DNA of 64,000 nt from NCBI RefSeq assembly GCF_002591895.1, contig NZ_NISX01000013.1:86368-150367 (forward strand). The letters run 5' to 3'. The position numbers and the translations under genes are program-made. Positions 50,054 to 57,036 of this stretch are shown piece after piece. Within the stretch, counting starts at the first letter, position 1. Every line of letters starts with the position of its first letter. The notes beneath the pieces were generated by a model. That model made no database searches. It was given only the letters and a program-made list of their open reading frames with translations, and was not told where the DNA came from. This DNA comes from Lacimicrobium alkaliphilum. Its GTDB lineage: Bacteria > Pseudomonadota > Gammaproteobacteria > Enterobacterales > Alteromonadaceae.

Positions 50054-51751
50054 TCATCTATGTATATGTGCAACGAAGTCTCTTAAGCCGGCTAGACGTA
50101 AATCCGACAAAGGTATATCAGTTAGCAGTTTAGTAACGAACTTAGGCCCATGTGACCCAATTTCCGGACAGAATTTTTCTATTTCTCCAACTGGTATTAC
50201 AAATATACCCAAATTCTCTAAAGCAGACTTGAGAGCTTTATAATCCGTTTGCGCTTGACCATTAGGAATAGCAATTTCACCAAATTTTTTAACCTCGTTC
50301 CAAGCAGTACCTTGCTTCATGAGTGCCGCTATATCGCCTTTCGGTAACTTTTCTTTGTCTGCATTCTGCAACGTTTGGATTATTTCGGACTTAATGGTTT
50401 CTACTGATTTTGGTTTAATTCCACCTCTTACAGCAGAGTCGACTCTTTCCCATAAAACTTCGACGTCAATCCAGTTTCCGCCAAACGCTGTAACAGTGTT
50501 TTTGACTAAATCTCGCTCCGATAAGAAATCTATATCGAAAACGGCTTTGATTGGCACACCTATCTTTCTTAAAACGTCGGCTACTTTAGGTATCCCATGT
50601 TTGCCGCCAGTGGGTACGTATGAGGTATCTTTGAAAGGAGCTGTGCTGTCGCTATTAATGTAATCAGCAGCAGAATTAATTAGACGGCAATCACTATCAT
50701 CTTCACATATAATTGTTTGCTCATGAAATATGCCTTCCAGAGCATTTGAATATCTCAACTCTGGCTTCTCCCAAAGCTCTTTTATGGTCTCGGATACAGC
50801 TTCGTATACAACGTTAATATCACCCTCCCGTTGAATTCTTAATATTCGAACTTTACCTTTGGTTCCTTCTAAGAACCCCCGGAGAATATCACTGCTATGT
50901 GTTGCAACAATTAACTGTCCTTTAACTTCAGATGATAATGTCTCTCCCAGCCTTCTCATTTGAGGAGGATGCAAGAATGCTTCTGGCTCATCCAGAAGGG
51001 TAATGTCTCTCTCTGAAGCAACTGTCTCAAATAGAATACCAGCATAACTTTTGATGCCGTCGCCTTGCTTATCTAAAAGGGGGTTTTCACGAACTTTTGA
51101 AACATAATCATTTCCTACGCGATCTACTACATTCTCGCCCTTCGGAATCTGCCCTACGTGGATTGGAAGCTTACTACCACCTCGAAAATCAAACATCAAA
51201 TCTTTTGAGAAAGCCTTTCTAAATAGGTCACTGACTCGCTTCATCAGTCCTTCGTCATCATAAAGAATATGTTGTGGCTTCGTTTTATGTTGACCTGGCG
51301 AAAGGCTATTTTGCTGATTACAAATATTTAGTCGATCATTAGCAGCAATGTTTTTTATACTACCAGCGTGCAGACCATTAATTAGGTACGGATTGTTATC
51401 CCAGAAGGGAACGTGTGACCTGTGTATTAAGTAGTCGGACATCTGAAATTGATCATTAATTAAATCTGCGTTTTTTTTAAGGTACTCAAGAAGCTCTTTA
51501 GAGCTACCATTTTTATTAAGCTTTAAATCCTTCACAACCAGACACTGATCTGCATTGCCGGATTGGCAGATTTGTACTATTTCTCTCAATGATTGAGATT
51601 TCCCGCTATTATTCGGGCCTACCAGTATTATCTTTTCGTTTTCACTAAGCTCAACTTTATCTCCACCTGAGAAAGTGACTTCTGCTAATGTCGCCTTGGG
51701 CTTAATGGGATCCAATTCTTCTTTTTCTGACACTACTCTTAAATCAGTCAT
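50054..51751 (-). CDS. OLD-family ATPase/TOPRIM nuclease
   Basis: 565 residues from ATG 51751 (AAAGGGAT before it). ABC-type ATPase: Walker A GPNNSGKS at residues 45-52, signature-like GIKSYAGILF, Walker B ITLLDEPEAFLHPP, H-loop IVATHSSDIL. The C-terminal third has TOPRIM-like acids (TIICEDDSDCRLI and FDIDFLS). This is the OLD architecture, known from phage-exclusion and Gabija-type GajA nucleases. No GajB-like UvrD helicase is next to it. It is flanked by attC-like sites on both sides, suggesting an integron cassette. Confidence 0.8.
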   Translation of the reverse strand: MTDLRVVSEKEELDPIKPKATLAEVTFSGGDKVELSENEKIILVGPNNSGKSQSLREIVQICQSGNADQCLVVKDLKLNKNGSSKELLEYLKKNADLINDQFQMSDYLIHRSHVPFWDNNPYLINGLHAGSIKNIAANDRLNICNQQNSLSPGQHKTKPQHILYDDEGLMKRVSDLFRKAFSKDLMFDFRGGSKLPIHVGQIPKGENVVDRVGNDYVSKVRENPLLDKQGDGIKSYAGILFETVASERDITLLDEPEAFLHPPQMRRLGETLSSEVKGQLIVATHSSDILRGFLEGTKGKVRILRIQREGDINVVYEAVSETIKELWEKPELRYSNALEGIFHEQTIICEDDSDCRLINSAADYINSDSTAPFKDTSYVPTGGKHGIPKVADVLRKIGVPIKAVFDIDFLSERDLVKNTVTAFGGNWIDVEVLWERVDSAVRGGIKPKSVETIKSEIIQTLQNADKEKLPKGDIAALMKQGTAWNEVKKFGEIAIPNGQAQTDYKALKSALENLGIFVIPVGEIEKFCPEIGSHGPKFVTKLLTDIPLSDLRLAGLRDFVAHIHR

Positions 51752-51796
51752 CACTATCCCTTTCTTAACTTTCAGATTGCATCGACTCGCTGAGCC

Positions 51797-51880
51797 ACAT
51801 AACGCCGCCAACACGGGCAGCTTTGCAGTGGAGGCGAAGCCGCAACGGAAAAGCTGTCGCCGTGATTAGCCTTGTTAGAT
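51797..51880 (-). other. Putative integron attC site (between the two cassette genes)
   Basis: In the cassette direction it starts ATCTAACAAGGC and ends TTGGCGGCGTTATGTGG. The plus strand arms TAACGCCGCCAACACGGGCA and the complement of the other side pair at TAAC, CACGG and CAGCTTT, with unpaired central bases and small bulges, and enclose a loop with the small hairpin GGCGAAGCC. Length about 84 bp, the usual range for attC. It follows the methyltransferase-like gene stop by 7 bp. Confidence 0.7.
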
Positions 51881-51886
51881 GCGGCC

Positions 51887-53506
51887 TCACTTGTTGAAGT
51901 GATTTTGCACGTACTCGACGAGTTGCGGGCCTTCAAGCTTGTCCGTAGCTGGGTTTGTGCGAACATAAAATTCCTTTCCATCGAGATAGCACGGAGACTT
52001 CGCTGGCTTGCAGTCAACCATCAACACATTAGCATCGCCGAGATTCACCAAGCGGTGATTGATATACGGGTAATTTTGCTCGCCTACACGTTGCTTGAGT
52101 TTATTCTTAAAGTGAAGCAGGAACGTATCGGTGTTCTTGTGAAACCTTTCCACTTCGTATCTGATCCCAGGAATATCGCCAGCGTCAGTTACGCCAACCA
52201 ACAGGACGCCTCCATTCGTATTAAGAAACGCAACAATTGTCTTCAGCGCCGATAGTTCGATGTACTTTTCCTTTGTTCCCTTTCGTACATCTAGGCTGAA
52301 GCTTTCCTTGAATTCAACGGTTGCAGACTCTCCCTCCCGAGACAAGCTCATGACCCTATCCGCTTCGGTAAGGCCTCCAATCGTTTCCAGCATACTGTCC
52401 ACTTGACCCCGTATTGCGGAGGCACTTCCGGGATTCAAAGCGAGCTCTCTTTGAAAGTTCGCAATTGCCGCTGTCAAAGTTTGAAGCTGGCTGTGCGAGC
52501 GAACGATTTCTGCCTGTTCTTTCGAGCTTGGAACAGCAATTTGCGCCTGAGAAAGATCAGATTTGCTTATTCGCGGTATGACTGCCCCACGTGTCAGAGA
52601 TCGCAATATCAATAAGCCTAGATCGGAGCGAAAGAAAGCTGCAGCGTACTGACTCTTGGCTACGTCGGACAAAACGACCTGAATGATATTGTGATGCTTT
52701 ATCGTCACCGATGAAAGGTCGTCGGTAACAACGGAAGTCCCGACCGTTGGCACATAGATCGAGTTGTCCTTATGCTCCAAAGACTCGCCGGACCGAACCA
52801 TATTCATTTCAATAGCTATCTCACCTAGGACATAGCTCTTGTAGTCTTTGTACTGGGTCTCGAGGCGATCAAGCTGAAGCCGTGCCTTCAAACTTTCGAA
52901 GCCATCGAATCCCCCATCCGCAAGCGACATTCCTTCGTGTAGCGAATTCGACTCCTCACCCCGACTAAAGGCTTGAGCTATTGCGACAGCTTGGGCTTCT
53001 TCCTCCAACTCGGCAACAAACAGGTTCGACTGATCTTCTCGACTGAACGCGACAATTACTGGGCGAATGGCGGTTGTAGTTAAGAGGTTTGGAGGAACGT
53101 TGAATACGCCATTCAAATAGAAGCCCTCGTTCGCCAATGCTTCCTGAAACTTTGGGCCTTCGGAAATCCCAAACGCGGGGGGCTCCACAATTGCAACACA
53201 CAAGCCCTTGGGAGCAAGCAAGTGAAGTGCTTTGGAAAGTTCTACCCAGTTTCCCCGGGCACTGATAGTTGAACCTCCGATCTCGATCTTCTTACGACCC
53301 ATCCCCAACGGAAGATCGACGACCACGAAGTCATATCTCCTATTTGGCCCAACACTGTCAAGCCAATCGAGACCTTCGACTATTGTCTCTGCATCCGGTA
53401 GGTCGAGTGACGAATCACTCGAAAGCTTTATGGCGATAGCTGATTCAGCGAATTGGGACGCCGCCAACGCCTCGACGAAATTCCCTACGATGGATTTGGG
53501 ATGCAT
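51887..53506 (-). CDS. Fusion: degenerate N6-methyltransferase, HsdS-like recognition segment, AlbA_2/Schlafen domain
   Basis: 539 residues from ATG 53506, which has GGAGG four bases before it; the frame continues 70 codons upstream but without support. About 1-200 resembles the C-half of a type I N6-adenine methyltransferase (LLAPKGLCVAIVEPPAF; GVFNVPPNLLTTTAIRPVIV). The SAM motif (GxG) is missing and the NPPF/Y motif reads DLPLGMG, so methylation is unlikely. About 215-400 contains IPRISKSDLSQAQIAVPSSK, an HsdS-type TRD end. About 408-539 is AlbA_2 (VEFKESFSLD; VAFLNTNGGVLLVGVTDAG). Likely a defence effector or sensor; role unproven. Confidence 0.72.
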   Translation of the reverse strand: MHPKSIVGNFVEALAASQFAESAIAIKLSSDSSLDLPDAETIVEGLDWLDSVGPNRRYDFVVVDLPLGMGRKKIEIGGSTISARGNWVELSKALHLLAPKGLCVAIVEPPAFGISEGPKFQEALANEGFYLNGVFNVPPNLLTTTAIRPVIVAFSREDQSNLFVAELEEEAQAVAIAQAFSRGEESNSLHEGMSLADGGFDGFESLKARLQLDRLETQYKDYKSYVLGEIAIEMNMVRSGESLEHKDNSIYVPTVGTSVVTDDLSSVTIKHHNIIQVVLSDVAKSQYAAAFFRSDLGLLILRSLTRGAVIPRISKSDLSQAQIAVPSSKEQAEIVRSHSQLQTLTAAIANFQRELALNPGSASAIRGQVDSMLETIGGLTEADRVMSLSREGESATVEFKESFSLDVRKGTKEKYIELSALKTIVAFLNTNGGVLLVGVTDAGDIPGIRYEVERFHKNTDTFLLHFKNKLKQRVGEQNYPYINHRLVNLGDANVLMVDCKPAKSPCYLDGKEFYVRTNPATDKLEGPQLVEYVQNHFNK

Positions 53507-53537
53507 TAATCCTCCACTCTCAACATTTCCTCGAAGC

Positions 53538-53555
53538 ATCCAACAGTGTATTAGA
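53538..53555 (-). other. Integrase simple-site-like motif upstream of the cassette genes
   Basis: On the minus strand: CTAATACACTGTTGGAT. GTTGGAT is a perfect GTTRRRY core, preceded at the usual spacing by CTAA; the whole resembles the simple site of attI1 (CTAAAACAAAGTTAGGC). It could be a remnant attI or the end of a lost attC. No integrase gene is near. Confidence 0.35.
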
Positions 53556-53924
53556 CGGAATTCAGTATAAGTCCGAAACCATCTGTTCTTGCATGGTGTT
53601 ACTGTACCCAATTTTTTTCCGTCCGGACAAGCATTTATCTCCAAGCCGTGGTTGCAGAACCACAATTCTTGCTGTGGAAAGTGAGCCATTTTGTTTAGCG
53701 GGACCGCTATAAGCACTCATGTCTGACCTCTCTAATCCCGCCAAATCAGATAGTTAGGTCTACTGGTGGCAATATAAGCAGCGCGGTCTTTTCGGATTTA
53801 TATTGCCATTTGGTGGAAATTTCTCCGATCTGCATTATGGCTGTATAAAGGCACAAGTTCCTTTGCGAGGAACTATGGGTAAGTTACCTTTTCTGGAGCT
53901 GTATACCGGGGTCAAGGGGTCCAT

Positions 53925-53979
53925 GGTCAAGGGGTCGTAGTCGTTGAAATCCAAATCAACATCCCTGCCTCTTTGATCT
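53925..53979. repeat. Direct repeat, left copy, flanking the ars-like cluster
   Basis: About 52 bp beginning TCAAGGGGTCGTAGTCGTTG and ending CTGCCTCTTTGATC. A second copy at 56855-56908 in the same orientation agrees at roughly 44 of 52 positions by eye. A partial extra copy (GGTCAAGGGGTCCATGG) sits just before it. Together the copies bracket the ArsR, permease and glutathione-synthetase-like genes. Confidence 0.65.
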
Positions 53980-54082
53980 ATCTGCTGTATCTGCAGCTCT
54001 GTGCGAGGGATAAGGCGGTACGCCTCGCCCTACTCGCTATTGGGGAGGAGCAGAGATGGGCTCATTACTGGTTCTGCTTTAA

Positions 54083-54430
54083 TCAGCTGCAGTCGGTGCC
54101 GCTGGCGACGTCCGTTTTGCTCAAACGGCTCAGGTCCGGTTGGCAATCGCCGGCGCAACATTCTTCGTAAAGAAAGGCCAGCAGGCTTTCCATTTGCTCG
54201 AAGGCCACTTTGCAATAAAGGGTGCGGCCCTCCCGGGACTGGCTCATCAGCCCAACTTTCATCAGCTTGGCCAGGTGATGGGACAAGGTGGAGGCGGGGA
54301 TATCCAGCTTATGCTGAATATCTCCCACGCTCAGGCCGTTATGGCCGGCCCGCACCAGCAAACGAAAAATACCCAGTCGGGTCGGGTGACCCAGCTCGGC
54401 CAGTTGGTTGGCGGCATATTCCAGTTGCAT
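54083..54430 (-). CDS. arsR: ArsR/SmtB-family repressor with C-terminal cysteines
   Basis: 115 residues. Winged helix: LAELGHPTRLGIFRLLVRAG, recognition region IPASTLSHHLAKLMKVGLMS, wing SREGRTLYCKVAFEQ. Cysteines at the C-terminus (YEECCAGDC) and in the wing (LYCKV) could bind arsenic(III) or organoarsenicals; the classical ELCVCDLC motif is absent. It is divergent from the permease with a promoter/operator at 54479-54515. Specificity for arsenic is inferred from the neighbours. Confidence 0.85.
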   Translation of the reverse strand: MQLEYAANQLAELGHPTRLGIFRLLVRAGHNGLSVGDIQHKLDIPASTLSHHLAKLMKVGLMSQSREGRTLYCKVAFEQMESLLAFLYEECCAGDCQPDLSRLSKTDVASGTDCS

Positions 54431-54478
54431 GGTAAACCCTCGGTAGATTTTTAATCATTCTATATTTCTGGAAGTGTA

Positions 54479-54515
54479 TTGACAATTCCATAGTTATCGA
54501 ACTAATATAATTCGA
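54479..54515 (+). promoter_or_regulatory. Promoter and operator of the permease gene
   Basis: TTGACA at 54479-54484, 18-bp spacer, TAATAT at 54503-54508. An inverted repeat TCGAA (54497-54501) and TTCGA (54511-54515) brackets the -10. It is very likely the ArsR-family binding site, positioned to block RNA polymerase. The permease start is about 90 bp downstream, leaving a long leader. Confidence 0.6.
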
Positions 54516-54598
54516 CAAACATGGAAATGTATGTGAGCAGTGGGCGCCGGTTCGGCAAAGGTTTAATCATTAATTCGATAATACTAGAAAGGTGGTTT

Positions 54599-55486
54599 AT
54601 GGCGATGTTCTATGAAGCAGTAAGGTTTTTTGTCACAACACTGGCGGAATTGCTGGTGCTGTTTGTTCTGATCAGCATGTTGGTCATCTGGCTGCAGCAT
54701 AAGCTGCCAAGGGCCCGGGTCCAGGCGCTGCTGTCTGGCGGTAGCGGCTATTTCAGTGCGGCGGCAATGGGTGCCATCACGCCGTTCTGCAGTTGTTCCA
54801 CCTTGCCGATGATGGTGGGCCTGCTGCGTTCAGAAGCCGCTTTCGGGCCGGTTATGACATTCCTCTTTACCTCTCCATTGCTCAATCCGGTGTTGATGGT
54901 TCTGCTCTGGAGCCTGTTCAGCTTGCCGCTGATGCTGCTGTATATGAGCATGGTACTGGTGGTAGCTGTCAGCAGCGGCCTGCTTTTGCAGTACTTTGGC
55001 TTTGAACGCTTTGTGGTGTTGCCACAAGAAGCGGTGGGCTCTGTGGCCACCAGTCAGGTTAAGGCTGCCCCTTCACTTGCGGGCCTGTTTAAACAGGCGG
55101 TCCGTGAGACGCGCAGTTTCCTGCCTTACCTGTTGCTGGGCGTACTGGCCGGTTCGCTGATCCACGGTTATGTGCCAGCCAGTCTGCTGGCCAGTGTTTC
55201 CAGCGACGGGCAATGGTGGTTGATCCCCCTCGCCGCTGCCGGTGGCATCCTGCTGTATATCCGCGCCAGCACCATGCTGCCGCTGGCTGCCAGCCTGGTG
55301 GCTAAAGGTGTGAGCCTGGGCCCGGTAATGGCGCTGACTATCGGCGGTGCCGGAGCCAGTCTGCCGGAAATGATCATGCTTAAACGCATCTTCCACTGGC
55401 CACTGATGCTGGCCTTTATCCTGGTGGTGCTGGGCATGGCCTGTGTTACCGGCTTCGGTATTCAGTTTCTGCTGGAGGGCCAGTAA
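54599..55486 (+). CDS. arsP: ArsP-type permease (organoarsenical efflux family)
   Basis: 295 residues, about eight membrane helices. The ArsP motif TPFCSCSTLPMM (two Cys, near residue 63) is intact, with FLFTSPLLNPVLMVLLW after it and a second-half repeat (LPLAASLVAKGVSLGPVMAL; GGAGASLPEMIMLKRIFHW). ArsP exports trivalent methyl- or aromatic arsenicals. I chose ATG 54599 with AGGTGG upstream. Its stop TAA overlaps the next gene's ATG by one base. Confidence 0.85.
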   Translation: MAMFYEAVRFFVTTLAELLVLFVLISMLVIWLQHKLPRARVQALLSGGSGYFSAAAMGAITPFCSCSTLPMMVGLLRSEAAFGPVMTFLFTSPLLNPVLMVLLWSLFSLPLMLLYMSMVLVVAVSSGLLLQYFGFERFVVLPQEAVGSVATSQVKAAPSLAGLFKQAVRETRSFLPYLLLGVLAGSLIHGYVPASLLASVSSDGQWWLIPLAAAGGILLYIRASTMLPLAASLVAKGVSLGPVMALTIGGAGASLPEMIMLKRIFHWPLMLAFILVVLGMACVTGFGIQFLLEGQ

Positions 55487-56844
55487 TGATGAATCATTTG
55501 CAAAGGGTCAATCCTGACTGGGATCAGGCAATGATAAAAGAGCGTGTTGGTATGCTCGACAGGGCAGGAAATTTCGCCCCGCTGCCGGTGAGTCTCAGCC
55601 CCTGGCGGCTCACTGCCAGTCAGTGGCAACAGGCTCAGGATAACAGTCGGTTACTGGGCAGATTGCTGAGTGGCATCAGCAACCAAGGTAACTGGCTGCT
55701 GGAAAACCTCAACCCGCTGATCTCTGGCAACAGCCTGACCGGCATTCTGGCTAAACAGTTGTCGCAGCTGGATCCCGCACAGATTCGGGCGGTGGGCCTG
55801 CCGTTTATGCGCCATGATATGCTGCTGGATACCGCTGGTAAGTGGCGCTGGGTGGAAAGTAACAGCATTGCTGCCGGCATGGGGCCGTTAAGCGATAACT
55901 GGCAACAACTGCTCAAACAGCAACAGGCTCTGTGTTGTCAGGCTGATAATCCGGCCATTGTCCGCCAGTCGGCGCTGCTGGCCGGTGCCGCCGTGGCCAT
56001 GCGTCGTCGTTTCGACAATCAGGCACCCTTATTGCTGTTTGTGGTGGAGCAGCAGGAAGATAATCTGTTTGATCAGCAAATACTGGCAGAGGCTATCCAG
56101 GCCCGGGGCGTCAGGGTGGCGCGGGTCTCGTTGGCAAAACTGGCCGGGTTGCCGAGGCGCGGCAAACGACTCTACTGGCCTGGCGACAAGCCGGGGGCGG
56201 GTTCCGCGGTGGACCTTGTGTATTTTCGTACCGGTTACAATCGCCAGGATTATCAAAACGCTGAGCAACTGGCCCTTCGCGCCACCCTGGAAACCCTGGA
56301 TCTGGTGCTCTGCCCTAATATCGCCCTGCAACTGGCGGGCAGCAAGTGGGTGCAGGCACGGATATATGAAACCCTGCAGGATCCCTGGACCGGAGCGCAA
56401 TTTCAGCGAAACCTGAGCCTGAGTCTGGCGGATATGGCCAGATTGCATACATTGCTGGTTCCGGCGCACACACTGACAAATGCAGATGACAAGACAATGC
56501 GAGGCCGACTGAAGCGGGGCTGGCTGCTGAAAAGCGAACAGGAAGGGGGCGGTTCGGTGCTTAAAGGCCAGGATGCTATCGACAGACTTAACCAGGGGAT
56601 CGGTGCCGATACCGGCTGGATAGTCATGGCGCCTATCGACAGCCAGATCAGGCAGGCACCGCTCTCGTTGCTAAAAGCGGGGCAATGGCAGGAATGGACC
56701 GGTAGCATCTCCGAGCTGGGGATGTTTACTCTGGGGCATAACCATCAGTACGGGGGCTACCTGCTGCGTAGCAAGCCCGCAGGGCAGTTAGAGGGCGGCG
56801 TGCACCGGGGTGGAGCGGTGCTGGATAGCCTTCAGGTATTTTAA
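55486..56844 (+). CDS. Eukaryotic-type glutathione synthetase-like ligase
   Basis: 452 residues (human GSS 474). It matches the eukaryotic ATP-grasp GSS along its length: VESNSIAAGMG (human EINTISASFG), NLFDQQILAEAIQARGVRV (human NIFDQRAIENELLARNIHV), VDLVYFRTGYNRQDY, PNIALQLAGSKWVQ, LLKSEQEGGGSVLKG, SISELGMFTL and GYLLRSK...EGGVHRGGAVLDS. The ATP-grasp Mg ligands (human Glu144, Asn146, Glu368) are kept; GGGNN is changed to GGGSV and MEKI to MAPI. It is not related to E. coli GshB. Substrate could be gamma-glutamylcysteine or another thiol peptide. Coupled to arsP by overlap. Confidence 0.8.
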   Translation: MMNHLQRVNPDWDQAMIKERVGMLDRAGNFAPLPVSLSPWRLTASQWQQAQDNSRLLGRLLSGISNQGNWLLENLNPLISGNSLTGILAKQLSQLDPAQIRAVGLPFMRHDMLLDTAGKWRWVESNSIAAGMGPLSDNWQQLLKQQQALCCQADNPAIVRQSALLAGAAVAMRRRFDNQAPLLLFVVEQQEDNLFDQQILAEAIQARGVRVARVSLAKLAGLPRRGKRLYWPGDKPGAGSAVDLVYFRTGYNRQDYQNAEQLALRATLETLDLVLCPNIALQLAGSKWVQARIYETLQDPWTGAQFQRNLSLSLADMARLHTLLVPAHTLTNADDKTMRGRLKRGWLLKSEQEGGGSVLKGQDAIDRLNQGIGADTGWIVMAPIDSQIRQAPLSLLKAGQWQEWTGSISELGMFTLGHNHQYGGYLLRSKPAGQLEGGVHRGGAVLDSLQVF

Positions 56845-56854
56845 TCAAGGGGCT

Positions 56855-56908
56855 TGATCAAGGAGACGTAGTCGTTGAAATCCAGATCAATGTCTCTGAC
56901 TCTTTGAG
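56855..56908. repeat. Direct repeat, right copy, flanking the ars-like cluster
   Basis: Begins TCAAGGAGACGTAGTCGTTG and ends CTGACTCTTTGAGC; matches the copy at 53925-53979. It starts 11 bp after the ligase gene's stop. Confidence 0.65.
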
Positions 56909-57036
56909 CGGTTCTTACACGTAAGGGTGAATAATAAAGCCCTATACTGAGAGGCCCTTTAGCGCCAGGTAGCGGCCAGTTTTAAGTGTACATCAACACC
57001 CTGATAATCCAGCTATTTACAGAACTGGCTAACACC

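Larger units (their letters stand above)
53507..54082. other. Spacer with gene remnants and a repeat, right edge of the cassette array
   Basis: 576 bp without a supported gene. Minus-strand open frames here (for instance from 53744) have no homology I recognise. A GACCT...AGGTC inverted pair at about 53725-53760 and the direct repeat at 53925-53979 are present. The stretch upstream of the fusion gene may contain the remains of an older cassette. Confidence 0.4.

Noticed and set aside
53506..53716. 70-codon N-terminal extension of the fusion gene
   Set aside because: The ATG at 53506 has GGAGG at good spacing; the extension has no domain features and crosses the attI-like motif.
53562..53744. 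60-codon minus-strand frame upstream of the fusion gene
   Set aside because: No family resemblance, and it could be a remnant. The fusion gene itself has a much better start downstream.
53925..56908. Insertion sequence ends
   Set aside because: The copies are direct and degenerate, have no terminal inverted repeats, and no transposase is enclosed.
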